Positions 42,710 to 55,021 of a stretch of 64,000 bases of DNA are shown here, one piece after another; within the stretch, counting starts at the first letter, position 1, and each line of letters begins with the position of its first letter. Made by a program: the position numbers and the translations under genes. The notes beneath the pieces were generated by a model that was not told the DNA's origin, did not search any database, and saw only the letters and a program-made list of their open reading frames with translations. Source of the stretch: Paracentrotus lividus. Taxonomy: Eukaryota; Echinodermata; Echinoidea; Camarodonta; Echinidae. The stretch is taken from positions 44,857,694-44,921,693 of the forward strand of contig CALNVZ010002974.1 in assembly GCA_940671915.1 (NCBI GenBank), in the 5' to 3' direction.

Positions 42710-43908
42710 TGATGTGGTTCATTCATTTGAAACTAAATAATCCAAAGATTGATCATCTGTTCACCTGCCAAAGTGGTAAATTATTTCTGTTTACCAAATT
42801 GAAGAAAAAAAAAAAAAACATATAATAAAGGCAATGCATTCTACAAGTTGCTAGTACATGTACATGTAGACATATCTTAAAAGCTGTATATTATATACTG
42901 TTGTGAGTTGGTGTGTTAATTTTTTCAATTGAGCCTCACTAAAACAAATTTTGACATACAGGACCTTTTGATAAAAACAGGAGAAAATTTGCCCTTTTCT
43001 ATGCAATACATAGTATTGAAAAATCCCTGTAGGAGGATTATATTCTTCATGAAAATATGAAATTGTAATATACTGTAAAAAATCAACTTTATTATCAGAT
43101 CTTTCTTGAAAAACCAAATAATATATAAATCTACAGATGCAGCCATGTTTGGTCAAATTCCTGATGTCTTTGCGTAGGATGGTTGTGATTCTTCAAATTT
43201 AGATACAAACAAATTTAATCTAGTTCCGAGACCCAAAGATTTTACAAAACTTTAAGATTTGGTCCTGACATCTCAAGTCTTTTTTTTTTTAGGTTCTGAT
43301 GCAATTGATTCAGCTCTTGGCCTCTATCCAGTTGCTTGATCTATACTTCTGTTGGGCCATCTGCAAATTGTGGTCGGGTGAATCTAATTTCTTATTTGTC
43401 GTTTCTTGAAAGGGACCAGATTGAGATAGTTCTCCTTCATCATCTGTTGATGATAGTATTTCCAAGACTTACACCGCTGAATTTTTTTTTCTCCCTCTGT
43501 CTCCCTCTCCTTCACAAACTTCAAACATAATATGACAACATAATGAGTATCGACCTAAGATCACCAATAGTCACACAACCACTTGTGCTCCTGAATCATT
43601 TGTATTCAATGTATTCATTGTCAAAGTTATACCACTCCTGTGATATATGAAAACTAGGATCTTTGAAACATCGGATGTGTCTTTAAATGGTTTTAACTTC
43701 AACTGACTCGGCTCCAGGACCATGTAACTTACTATGGTAGCAACTTGTTAAAAAGATACAACAAGATTCCTGACAAAACAAGGGAATTTTTCATGGTCCC
43801 AAGAACCTCGTAATAACAAGTCTACACTGTAATATGTGACATCAGATGCAACTTTGTTCTAAACCCCTACATACTAACTAAAAAATAGAAACGTTATCAC
43901 AGCGAGGG

Positions 43909-44131
43909 TCATACAACCGCCGCCCCGCACCCAGCACGCGCCACATTCATGTTGCTTGCTCGCGACCAGGAATCAAGATGAGGATCGTAGACTTCCACAC
44001 TGCGCAGCCGATTGGTTCCGTCGTAGCCGCCCATGACGTAGATGTTGTTGTCATAGATGGCAACTGCTGGCCACGCCCGAGGTGTTATCATTGACCTGAT
44101 GGAAGACCATTGCTGAGTTTGTGTGTTGTAC
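43909..44131 (-). CDS. KLHL exon 7: last Kelch blade and stop
   Basis: After CTCTCAG, the frame reads YNTQTQQWSSIRSMITPRAW, then NNIYVMGGYDGTNRLRSVEV, YDPHLDSW and a closing GCGAAVV before TGA at 43,909-43,911. It includes a complete GG-YD-VEVYD-W Kelch signature. Intact. Confidence 0.85.
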
Positions 44132-47100
44132 CTGAGAGAAGAAATTGCAGAATTATAATCAATATCCAAGTAAGCAAGATACCTTCTTGATTTGACACAT
44201 GGATTGCTTTACACAATAATTATGATTACCAGGTGATTGCAAATCTTGGTGAAGTAAAAATATCTACTCTCTTGATATTTAAAAGAAATATAAGACTAAG
44301 GAGACAGCAGGATTTTAATAGATTAAAATTGTTTATGCTCTCAGGGAACTATTGCAGAATCCTTTTAAAAACTTATATCAATAAACATCCTGACAAATGA
44401 CAAAAAGTCCATAAACCTCACTAAAGATTGCAACCACCAAAGGCATTGTAATGAATTTTATCAGAAATTATCAGGTGCAGATCGGGGAGGGGGCTCGGGG
44501 GAGGGGGGGTGGCTTGACGCCCCCCCCCCTCTCCTCCCAAGTAAAATGAGTGGTTAATGACCCGAGGAGCGAGCCCTTTCCCCTACCATCATGGTTGTCC
44601 ATGTAATTTGGATATTGATGACGTAATGGACGGTCAGGGCCCACAATTTTTTTTTCATGACAGCCCCCCCCTCTCACTGAACTGAGAGTTTAAAGCGTGA
44701 TGTAATTTTTATTTTTTTTTAAAGACCAAAATCCAATGAATCCTGGATCTGCGCCCGACTATATTTTGTCTATATTTGTGTAGATTTTTCTTTTGATCAT
44801 GTCATTTCCTGCAAAACAAGTTGTAGTCAGGTACAGTAACAACAGTAGATGCTAGACCATTTCATGCAACAGGCTTTTATAACTTTATTTCAATTGGAAT
44901 AATTGCACAGATTATATACTTACAAGAACTGGGGGGGGGTGGTTTTACACAAGAGTTAAGTAGACTTAAGTCGCACTTAACTTCTCCGCGTATCTGTTTT
45001 ATAACGCACAATTTGATAGATAGACTTATCCATGGTGCGCACACCCCGGCCTGGGCAGTCCAATGAGGTGATGCGTAATATGACGCATGAAACTAATGAT
45101 TAAGTGTAATTTTTAATCACTACTTAACCCTTTGTGAATCACTCCCCTGGAGCGAACTACACTCTGACTTATAATATATACCGAATAATATGTAAATGAT
45201 GCACGAAACTGAAATCTGAGAACTGATATAATCATGCAAGTGAACTATTCACTGAACAACCACTCACCCTTCAGCTATATTGAAGAATTGGTCGGTGGTC
45301 GCAGCCGTCCTCCGACTGCATAGATATAATGATCCATGGCAACAACCATGCTAAGCCAGACCGAGCTTTCTCCATCTCGCTACAAAATGCCATTCTGGGT
45401 CTCTGGATCGTAGCACCTACGCTGGCTCGTCTCTCTTTCGATTAGCGTCTTGTCGTAACCACCTAAAAAAATGAAAATACTTTATGAAGTCATAACAAAA
45501 TTTTGGATGGGGGCGGGTTAAACAAATGTGTTATTTTTGCAATGATACTGTACAAAATTAGCAATATAAATCCCCAATAATCTCATAATGTCACAATTCT
45601 GGTCACAAAAACGCATTATTTATGCCTGGGACCAACATTTGAGTCGTGACTGGATTCAAACCTCCGGTCCCATTCTTATCAGTTTGTGGGCCTTTGAGAG
45701 AAACTGATGCGAATCTGATCCCAGTAACATCTTTCGGATGGTGACGTCACATGATGGTCCCACACATAAATCATGCATCAGTGTGACATTATGCATGTTG
45801 GCGACAAATACCGGTCGTTACAGGCTGGCTTATACAGCCAAGACTGCTTAGACTCTATTAGACAATTATATTTTGAAATATTGACTACGATAAATATGAT
45901 AAATAATACTGCAACGTAAAGTTTCCATCACAGACTGCTACACCACATCCACTTCTTCTCTGCTTCATAGAGGGCGCAATGTCCAGAGATCGTGCTAGGG
46001 TCGTAAAATTCTACCGCATGTGGCTATATTATTGTCTTCACCTCCTAAAACCAAAGAGAAAAGAAAACTTAAAAAATAAAGCATGGATATAGGAAGGTGA
46101 GTTGTTTCATGCATGTTCTAGGGAGAAGTTACACACTAACCATATGTGGCAGTGTTGACAAGTAGTTTCATGAACTCTTGTATTGTTTTTTTTTTTTTGT
46201 TGCAGCATGAAACTTTCACAATTTCAATCGTACTGTGTTTTGATCTATTTCACCTGCATGACAAATTCCGAAAAAGACAGAAAGAAAGATATGCAACAAG
46301 TAAAACTATGCTGACTTTTTATCCAAAAGAATAAAATTCAACTTCAAATACCAAATAAAGTAACATTCAGGCAGGCACCAGTTCATGTGCCCCATTCCTC
46401 TGGATGTGCCGCTGAAAACAGAAATTTCAAATCTAACTCATTCAACTCACTATCACACTAAACTAGTGTATATAGAAGACCTCCTACACTGGCCACTGAT
46501 ATGAATGACCTAGGTACACCCAGCCATGCCCCAGGATTCCAACAAGCCCCTGTGCTTCACCCCTAGATATACCACTGACATAAGCAAATTCAACTCACTC
46601 AACTTAATAAACTACTAACCTAGTGCATATAGAAGACCTGCTAGACTGGCCACTGATATGAATGACCTAGGTACACCCAGACATGCTCCAGGGTTCCAGC
46701 GCTTTAACAGAGGGTTGTAACATTCCACCTGACCTAGGTACATGGTGTCATCGTCATGGGAACCGTTAAAGGCGCACTCTCCACCAATGGTATAGAGGTA
46801 GCCATCTAGGGTAGCCACGCCTACTGCTGTCCGGGAGATCTCCATGCTCTCCTGAAAGTGTGTAAAAAAGATACAAAGTGAAGTAAAGTAAAGTGAAGTA
46901 AAGTATTGTGATAATCTGACTTTTTCCCCTCCAGACAGGGGCGGGTCTAGAGACCTCTCTGATCTAGGCTGCACAAATTGTCTAAAAACTTCAAATCTAT
47001 TATTCTTTTGATTACAATCCTATTAGAATAAATATAAGCACAAAAAAAAAAGAAGAAAAAAAGAAGAAAGGGTTCCTTGAAAGAACACTGATACAAGGTT

Positions 47101-50100
47101 TTTTTTTATATCTCAGCCGGTAGAGCACATGTCTGGCATTCTGGAGGTTTCAAGTTTGAGTCCTGCAGAAATTGCATTTTCTTTGTTTTTCATTCATGTC
47201 ATACATTTCTGGTCAGTTGCCCTCTTTTTTCAAATACTATGAGAAATTACAGTTTCTAGAATACATGTAAATACACAAAATCCATGTATTCTAAAAAGGG
47301 ACTACAGCCCTGACGTTTATAGTGCTTATAATCTCTACATGTCTTTTAAATATAAATGATATGTCATATATGTTAAACCAAATATAATTGATATGCCATT
47401 TATGCTGTTAAAACGAAAGCATGTTATTAAACCAAGAATATACTATTAGGAAAACAGTGAAACCTACTATTATTTAGATAAATACTTTTCATAATACATT
47501 CATTTTATATGTGCTTTTGCTTAATTTGTATTCCACGCTATTCTTTTACGTTGTAAATTTCGTCATATTTGTTATTGTATTTCATGTCGCCCTGTACATT
47601 GTTTAATAAACACATAACCTGGGTTTTATGTACTCCCATTATTGATCAATAAATGGTGATTTATAAAAAAACCAACAAAAACATTTTTTTCTAAGAAAAT
47701 GTTCTCCTCACCTGAGGTATCCATCTGTTATGGACAGCATCATATCTCTCACAGCTACTCAGCTGACAATCCAAGTCATTCCTGCCTCCAACCACATAGA
47801 TACTCTGCGGCTGTGACCTGCTACCTATCAACGCCAAAGCCTGGTTATCATTCCTTATCCTCAAGGCATTGGCCACCTGATCCTGGCACTTGGAGCAGCG
47901 GTTTATCAGTTCCGATCTGTACACATTCTCCAGGAGGTAGTCTTTGCCGAGGAGTGCGAAGCGGACGTTCTCCAGGACGCTGCAGCAGCAATGGCTGCGG
48001 TTACGAAGGTCATAGTTCAGCCAGGAAATGGCCGCCTCGTACACTTCTTCCTCGCCGTCAACCTGGAGCTGGTCGCTCTTGAGGAGGTCGACGACGTCCT
48101 GCTCCGGCATGAGAAAGAACTCTTCGGTTCCGACCACCTCCTGAAAGTGCTGGTAGATGAAGCGACGAGAGGCGTTCTCAAGGTCTCGACAAGAGTACAT
48201 GTCAGCAAAAGAGTGAATTCCTATAGCAGGGAAAGGAATAATGTACACTGTTTAGTGATACATGTATTATAAAGATATCACTTCAAATGGACAATATGGA
48301 CAATTATCTTATATCAAAGCATACATGAAAGTTAACATCCTCTTTTCCCTCTTTGAAACATTTGTCTATTATGCGGTGGTAACAACAAGTCGTAAGTGCA
48401 ACATGCAACATTCTATCATATAGAGAATTGCACATTGCAGATATTTCAACGTGCACCAACCACATGTTGTGACCAATGCATTAGATGCTATGTTCCACCT
48501 GTTAGACCACCATGTACATGTAGATGCGTTGTGGCTTAGTGGAACATTTGTGACTTTCAATCACAAGGTACATGGTTCAAATCCCAGTGCGCCCATTTGA
48601 CAAGTATCCTTTTGCAAGCCACTAATTTACACAAGCCTCACTCAACCCAGGTGAAGTAAATGGGTAATGGTAGAAAGAGATTCCTGTAATGCTGTATGTA
48701 CCTTTGGGTTGTCTAGCTTAGCAGGGTCATAATAAGTGAACATTTAAGTGCCAGGAGTGCCGAAAGACGGACCTGAGCATTATACACTATTATTAAATTG
48801 CAGAACTACTCTTTTATTATTAAGGTCAAATAACACCTCGGTAGCACCCACATTCCTTTCATTTCTTTGTTCATCAACTCACCTGAATACATACATAGTT
48901 ATGGAAACCAGGACAGGTCATAATTGTTTACAATGGCTATCTATCAATTTGAATATACAGGCTCTGTCATGCTTGGTTGATCTCAATTCAAAATAACCAA
49001 GCTACCAAAACTGTATGCACCTTGTTTTCAGATATATGTAATATGAATAGAAAAAAGCAACTCACAAAACTATACCTTTGGAATAGACATTTTGTGTAAA
49101 ATTATATTTTTTTAATACATGTACAGTTGAGGCCACAAGTTTACATACACCTAGGAAATTCAATGAAAATTGTACATTTCCAAGCATCAGGCAATGTAAT
49201 GTAGCTTCAGAAATATTAGTAGTACCATGACAAACTTGGTATAAAATAAAAGAGCTTATCAAGCTCTTTTATGTGAATAGGATGCCGATTGGAATAAATT
49301 ATATTTTAAGAGGAATTTACTTTTAAGAAAAAAGTTTTTTTTTGCCAAATTTATTTCATTGTTAGTATTATATTCCCAAGTATCGTTTCATAGCAACTTA
49401 TAAATGTCAAATCTATGATTAGTATTACATTTCTTATCATGATATGTCACCACATAACCAAAAAGTATAAACCTGAAATGATTGTATAGAGAATTAATGA
49501 GCACAAATATGAAATGTTTTGGTCAAGACTTTTTAAAAGTTTGTCTGAAATATATAAAAAAAAATGGAGAATAATGACATATAAAGTAAATATTCGTCAG
49601 CTCCTGATGACATACCCGTGTGCATAAAGAGCATGATGAACTCATTTAGTTGATACCAAATTTGGCATTATAGCACATATATTATTAAATATACAGTAAA
49701 TTTTATGATGCTTGGCTTGTGCACAATTTAATTGAATTTCCTGGGTGTATGTAAACTTCTGGCCTCAACTGTATATGTATAGTTACAGGTACATGTATAA
49801 TTGTAAAATGCTCTGTTGGGAAATACTTGTAATCTGAGAAGTTTACACATCATCAAGACAAACAGTACGCTTGTCTCACTTTGCCACTACATTTAGAATC
49901 AACGTATAAATCCATATTAAAACAATCTAACAAAGGTATCCATGCAAACGTACATGTACTACATCATACTATATAATCCTGTCCTTATTCATCAACATCT
50001 TGGCATCAGTTCAACAAAAAGCTCAAGCATCAGAAAATCAGAGTACAAGGTAACAGTTTTCAAAAGGACTTTAGTTGCCTATTCTTACAGGACAGATTAT

Positions 50101-52005
50101 AATCTTTCACTTGCCTGAAACCCAAATTGGATCATGTAAATGGTGTATCTCAACATGCATTATCACTGCTGGTGTGAGACATTAAAAAGAGACCCCATAT
50201 TGAGCTAACGAGTGAACAAACACTTATGCACTATGAATGTTTAGAGGAACAAAGAAAAAACTAGAGTAGGAAAAACTTCCACATGATTCTATCAAAATAA
50301 AAACAGAGAAGCTGTTATCAATGTATACTTCCTTTCAGCCACATTTAAAGGCAATATATCCAGGCTCCCTTGTAATAACACCTTATTACAAGTGTTATTA
50401 CTCACTGTCCAGTATTCCTCTCCCAAAACGCCCTCTTACATGTAAATGATTACAAAATATTAAAGTTATTCCCTACAATGTTCAGCCAGATTTAAAAGAA
50501 ATATATCTAGGCCCCCTAGTTGTAATAGCACCTTATAACTACTCATATTGTCCAGTTTTCTTCTCACCAAATGCCCACTTGAATAATTTCAAAATAAGTT
50601 ATTCCTTTCTTTTTACAATATTCATCCATGTACTACAAACATAATAGCGAAAGAAGACTTATAGAAATAATAATCTCACTACATGTAGGCTACTCCCCCT
50701 TAAAAAAAGTATGAAATGTAATTCTGAAACCTACCAAGGCAGTTTGTGGCATCAAGCTGTGATTGTAGGAATGTACTGCACACATTACGTAGACTCCCCA
50801 TGTTCAGCATACTAGCACCGGCAAGCACTATCTGAACGTTCTCAACGTCAATCTCAATCGTACCAGTGTAGATAAAGTTCAAGATGATTTCCATGGCAAC
50901 TGGATCAATGCCCCTTATCTCCACATGACTTTTCGCCGACTCCAGCATGCCATTGGTGAACATGGCCCTTAGGTATGGGGAGCAGCCCGCTAGAACGATG
51001 CGATGGGCATGGAATTCTTGATCTTCCACACACAGAACTATATCACAAAGCTCATGCTTACGACGCAAGTCATTCATAACCTAAAGAGTTGAAAAAGAGG
51101 AGGCAAAATTAAACTTGATCATACATATGTATGCTATAAAAATAAATGACCAATGGTAAACAGGACAATTAGATATATATGCAGACGTAATCAGATTTAC
51201 TGTAAAAGTGTACTGAAACGAATTTCACACGTTTTTATTTTCTTGGATGATAGAGAGAAATACATTGCGTCAACCCTATTTTAACCACCATATAGTCAAA
51301 AATATAAACTCAAATATATTTCTATGTTTTTATTTTCATGCTGGTAACACGTTGTGCGAAATTCGCACAAAACTTCCAACCTGCAAAATAATCCACTTTT
51401 ACAGTATCAGAACCTCATCTCAATACATAGTGGCAGCGGTGGGATATATATACATGTAAACCAATGCTTGCTTTCTATTCTCACTTTTCTGCTGTAAGTG
51501 TAAATGCTGATATTTTCCCAAGATTAATCTTTCATGTTGAGCCGCCTTAAAACATATAGATTTGCTAGTTCTTAAATTGGTGCTGGATGTATGTAAGCAT
51601 GCAATTGAACCTGTCCAAAACATGCACAAGAAAGGAAGCTCATATATTTGCTTGTTTTTAAATTTGTGCCTGCCGATCTTTGCGCAAAATCCTTGAAATT
51701 TAATGTATTCTGAATATTTCCAAGTACAGTATTCTTTTTTTTTCTTTATTTCCTTTTCTTGCATATTTCTCCCTCTCTTTTTTCCACTTTTAAGTACAGA
51801 TACAGTAACTCCATTTGTCTCTTGTTTGGATGGAAGCACCAATATTCATTTTGATCCTCTCTCAATGTTTAATCCTTGTATAAATTTGTCATACTATCTC
51901 TCTTTTTTTAAGTCACTACCACTGTTTTGATATGAGAAGCATTTCACTCACTTGGAAGGCACTATTGATGTGCACCGTGATGGTATACGTCCGTGAATGA
52001 ATCAT
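43909..52005 (-). CDS. BTB-BACK-Kelch (KLHL-type) protein, whole gene
   Basis: Minus-strand join, 5' to 3': 52005..51952, 51080..50735, 48220..47712, 46851..46620, about 46044..45910, 45462..45268, 44131..43909. The product has an N-terminal BTB domain, a BACK domain and about six Kelch blades. KLHL proteins of this plan use BTB to bind Cullin-3 and the Kelch propeller to recruit substrates for ubiquitination; that role is inferred from the family. The paralogue cannot be named with confidence. Frames and phases join cleanly except in exons 5 and 6, where several one-base deletions break the Kelch frame, after which the last exon is intact again. It converges on the HYR gene. Confidence 0.75.
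44469..44755. mobile_element. Possible decayed hAT-like MITE
   Basis: CAGGTGCAGATC at the left and GGATCTGCGCCCGA at the right are imperfectly inverted. G-rich and C-rich runs lie just inside both ends, as in other elements here. Weakly supported. Confidence 0.4.
45268..45462 (-). CDS. KLHL exon 6: Kelch blades, frame broken
   Basis: The acceptor (TTTTTTTAG) and donor (gtgagt) are intact. Pieces recognisable in successive frames are GGYDKTLIERE, RRCYDPETQ, MEKARSGLA, MVVAMDHYIYAVGG and PPTNSS. Moving between them requires adding single bases at AA, GG or similar short runs, so the lesions are homopolymer deletions. Net length (195) is one base off the expected phase. Confidence 0.6.
45910..46044 (-). 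CDS. KLHL exon 5: Kelch blade, frame broken
   Basis: Begins after TTGGTTTTAG in phase 1 with GGEDNN. It then needs frame changes to read VEFYDPST, next APSMKQRRSGCGVAVCDG, then LYVAG at the end. The donor appears as GCAGTATT where GCAGGTATT is expected, again one G short. All the pieces are clear Kelch sequence, and the flanking exons are intact. Confidence 0.55.
46461..46545 (-). pseudogene. Tandem partial duplicate of KLHL exon 4
   Basis: The 3' part of exon 4 (46,620-46,700) is repeated about 157 bp downstream in the transcript direction. It keeps the frame (GVPRSFISVAS) but the donor is changed from G|gttagt to a sequence without a GT at that point. Flanking intron (CAACTCACT..) is included in the duplication. 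Confidence 0.7.
46620..46851 (-). CDS. KLHL exon 4: Kelch blades 2-3
   Basis: Phase 0 to 1. ESMEISRTAVGVATLDGYLY, then TIGGECAFNGSHDDD, GQVECYNPLLKRWNP and SVASLAGLLYALG. The blade carries a longer than usual loop with DDDTMY. Acceptor TTTCAG, donor gttagt. Confidence 0.85.
47108..47175 (+). repeat. tRNA-like SINE relic
   Basis: TCAGCCGGTAGAGCACATG is A-box-like, and GGTTTCAAGTTTGAGTCCTGC is B-box-like with an inserted T. The spacing is tRNA-like. The acceptor stem does not close, so it is a tRNA-derived repeat, not a tRNA gene. Confidence 0.5.
47712..48220 (-). CDS. KLHL exon 3: BACK domain and first Kelch half-blade
   Basis: Phase 1 to 0, 170 codons: GIHSFADMYSCRDLENASRR, then FIYQHFQEVVGTEEFF, QVDGEEEVYEAAISWLNYD and VRFALLGKDYLLENV, all typical BACK-domain landmarks. 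The exon ends with a Kelch strand (IYVVGGRND..CERYDAVHNRWIPQ). Confidence 0.9.
48523..48740 (+). mobile_element. tRNA-derived SINE
   Basis: The head has A-box TGGCTTAGTGG and B-box GGTTCAAATCCC. The body contains ACTCAACCCAGGTGAAGTAA and AATGGTAGAAAGAGATTCCT, a composition typical of tRNA-derived SINE bodies. It lies in the BTB-BACK intron, opposite to the gene. Confidence 0.65.
49122..49773. mobile_element. Tc1-like non-autonomous element
   Basis: TA duplications flank 648 bp with termini CAGTTGAGGCCACAAGTTTA and the matching inverse, continuing CATACACC. These ends closely resemble Tc1-family transposon termini. No transposase is left. In the BTB-BACK intron. Confidence 0.9.
50735..51080 (-). 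CDS. KLHL exon 2: BTB domain
   Basis: Phase 0 to 1, 115 codons: VMNDLRRKHELCDIVLCVED, then FHAHRIVLAGCSPYLRAMF, GMLESAKSHVEIRGIDP, FIYTGTIEI and the terminal ATNCL. All the conserved BTB/POZ positions are present. It starts after TCTTTAG, so the internal methionine is not the start. Confidence 0.9.
51952..52005 (-). CDS. KLHL exon 1: start codon and N-terminus
   Basis: ATG at 52,005-52,003 opens MIHSRTYTITVHINSAFQ, ending in phase 0 at CAA|gtgagt. An in-frame TAG lies four codons upstream. The reading joins BTB exon 2 as HINSAFQ|VMNDLRR, a usual KLHL lead-in. An acceptor (polypyrimidine then TTGCAG) at 52,296 suggests the exon extends upstream as 5' UTR to 52,295. Confidence 0.7.
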
Positions 52006-52518
52006 GGCTGGCTGATGCTAGACTTCAACATACAGTCTCTAACTTCAAATCTTTCCTCAGAGCACCTCGTCAGCAGCCACTCTGTATCCAGACTCCTAGA
52101 CAATACAATGTACAGGCACTTCAAGCTCTCCCAGCACCAGTCTGGGGCAGTAGTTGGAAAAGGAGGAGTAGGGAAGGGTAGAGGGGAAGGGTGGGGTAGG
52201 AGGGGGGTTAAGGTTTGAGCAATACTGCCATGAGATGTCCAAGCACGAGCAGAAGAGGGTGAGTAGGTGTGATGTCTCACTTGACCTTTAGACCCCTGCA
52301 ATTGCGGAAAAAGAAGAAGGAGGAAAAAAATGGAGTAGCACAAAAGTTATATCCCTTTCTTATGATAGCAGATGCAGACATGCATGTACATAATATGTGT
52401 AGCATGAATTTCATTTTGTATCGACAAAGATTCTGCTAGAGTAGGGTTGAAAGCCAAGGCTCCTTTTGACTCAATTTTACTCCACTGGCTCTCTCTCTTA
52501 TTGGATAAGCAATTACAG

Positions 52519-52525
<7 letters not shown>

Positions 52526-52559
<34 letters not shown>

Positions 52560-52569
52560 GGGGGGGGGC
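52526..52569. repeat. Poly-T then poly-G tract
   Basis: About 29 T, then GAG, then about 12 G. It matches the T(n)G(n) arrangement at 9139. Confidence 0.9.
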
Positions 52570-54295
52570 ACGAATTTTCTTTAGTGAAGGTTTACCAACA
52601 TACTGTACATGTTTAGACTCAATGTACTATACGTGAGAGAGCATTTTACAGATGAGTACATTTCATAAGAAATCTGTTACCACACAAGCATGGTTGTCAA
52701 AACCTTATAGACACAAAGGTGCTGAAAACCATAAAGCAGAGCAAAGTAATACACCTCTACAGAATGAATTCTTAAAGGGAAAGTACATGTATATTTTCAG
52801 CCCAGCCAGAATAAATGTACATCATTTTATACCTCTAGACAATGACAGTAATTAGCCCATACATGAACATAAACTGTAATAAGTTTTATATCAGAAGCAG
52901 GAATATTTGAAAGAGCTTCTGTACTTCTTTTGTAATACTTTAAGAGTAACATTTTGGTATGAACAGTGTAATTGAAGGGGATAAATTTGTAATCATTCAG
53001 GTCAAATAATTACCAGAGAGCATCAGAATGATACATTCAAGGAGGGGAAATGGACATTATGGGAAGTTAATTGCATCCAGAGAATTTATAATGTGTTTGT
53101 GCACACATAGGACACCTCTTTTGGTATGTTCGTGCAGCCTGCATAATTATGTATGAAACCCTAGAAAACACATACCGACAGTTTAGTATTTACAACTGAA
53201 ATTCTAGAAATCAACCTACAAATAAACTTGATGTGATTGAGCCTCCCGATTGGAAATCAATACTAGATACACAATATGTGAAGGACGTGCTTATGACGTA
53301 GGCTCTGTCCACACATTGGAATTCTAATCACGATCATTGCAACTTAAATTGTATTTTACGATTCCCGACTGAGTTCAGACAATGCGTTTTTAATCATAAG
53401 TAATGGGACTTTAATCAAACTATGTCTTTGATTGCCGTAGAGTGTGATTCTTAATCAAGTTTAGGCAGTAGATGGAGATTACAATTTGCTTTCAATACAA
53501 AAAAAAAAGGGTCTAAGAGAGTTTTGATATTAACCTTTACCAGTGTCACGACATTTGCTCTGTCCAGCGAAAGCTACACTGCACTCAAGGATTTATTTTG
53601 TCATGTAGGGAAAAGATGTTGATGATATCATTTGTTAAGTGTTAAAAATCAAATGAAGAATTTACAGAACACTCAATACCAAAGTTAAGGAGAACATAAT
53701 GGAATGTACTAACTATGATTTTGATTAAAAATCTTTTGCATGAACACTGCCTACAGAGTTCTACATACATTATGTATAGCTGACACACATGTAGCTTAAG
53801 TACATGTACATGTACATGTACATAATTCAAATAGTGTGAACCATATCATAATTTTCTTTTAAATACATAAACATGACACTGTCATAAAGACTATCATTAG
53901 TGACTTAAAAAATATTCGAATCATTGTTTGACTGTTATGTTATGTGGATGTTAAGCGGGGCTATAAAGTCAACTTGCATAAATTTGCTTTATGTTGGATT
54001 TGAAAAATAGTTATAAGGCCTTAATTTCATGACAATTCAGACTCAAATCTCCTCATGATAACTATCAAATGAGTACAGAATAATACCAAATGTAAACTTT
54101 CATAATGATCCTGCGGCATATCTGCAGTACCTTATTTCACTGATTTTAAACTCTTCTATCTCTCCTCCTGAAACTCTTGTGCATTCCTTTTGTTCTATAA
54201 TGTAAAACAAAAAGTTTAATCTCTATCTAGAAGCTTCAAGTTGTGTTAATTATTTCACTGAACCCTGGCAATTCAATTCATGTTCTTAAAGGGAA

Positions 54296-54785
54296 AGTTC
54301 ACCCTGGGTTTAAATTTGTTTTTAAAAATGCAGAAAAATAAAATAAAAATATGAGTGAAGGTTTGGAGAAAATCGACCAAGAAATAACAAAGTTATGAAT
54401 ATTTAAAGTTTTGATTTTGTGATGCGAGCAGTTCTCCTATGTGTTATTTAGAGTAAATTCCATAAAGTGTCATTTTTTCAGAAGAAATTAATTATTTCGC
54501 CTGTGCGGTTGATATGTCATCAAACATATGTTAATATATATATGCCTCTATCAAATTGACCCATTCCTTTATCAAGAAACCAGAAAAAAATGACAAATTT
54601 ATGGAATTTACATACACAAAACACATGGGAGATGCTGCTCGTACGTGAGCACAGAATAAAAAACTTTAAAAATTCATAACTTCGCTATTTTTTGTCGATT
54701 TTCTCGAAACTTTCATTCATATTTTTCTTTTATTTTCTACATTTTTAAAACAATAAAAATTCCAGGGTTGAACTTACCCCTTTAA
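54296..54785. mobile_element. TTAA-flanked MITE, AGGGGNAAGTTCACCCTGG ends
   Basis: TTAA duplications flank 482 bp. Left AGGGAAAGTTCACCCTGG pairs with the inverse of AGGGGTAAGTTCAACCCTGG. Arms share CATAACTT/AAGTTATG and TTATGGAATTTAC. Its ends and target site resemble the element at 1796. Confidence 0.85.
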
Positions 54786-55021
54786 GCATTTTGTTTTGGA
54801 AAGATTTCGATCATGATAAGTTCAAGCAGGTCTAAATTTGTAACGATCCAATTGTTGAGAAAAAACCTACTGCTAGAATCCTTCTTGCATGCACATTTGT
54901 TGTTACAAAGCAACCTCATTGTCATGATTGTTCATGATAGTTATGATTGTCATACATGTTGTTCTTGTTTATCTGCTGATATTGATTTATGGGCTATTTG
55001 AAATCATCAAAATATCCACTA

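Larger units (their letters stand above)
35574..43908. other. Intergenic region between convergent genes
   Basis: I see no convincing gene. It holds the MITEs at 36,591, 39,371, 40,129, 41,019 and 42,527, A/T-rich stretches and an AT-repeat near 36,990. AATAAA signals near 36,148 and 37,378 could end the HYR transcript. Confidence 0.55.

Noticed and set aside
48523..48600. Working tRNA gene
   Set aside because: A and B boxes are present but the acceptor stem does not pair and a SINE body follows.
52002..52343. Minus-strand 113-codon frame starting with a hydrophobic stretch
   Set aside because: It crosses a strong acceptor at 52,296 and overlaps KLHL exon 1 in another frame; it looks like intron plus 5' UTR sequence.
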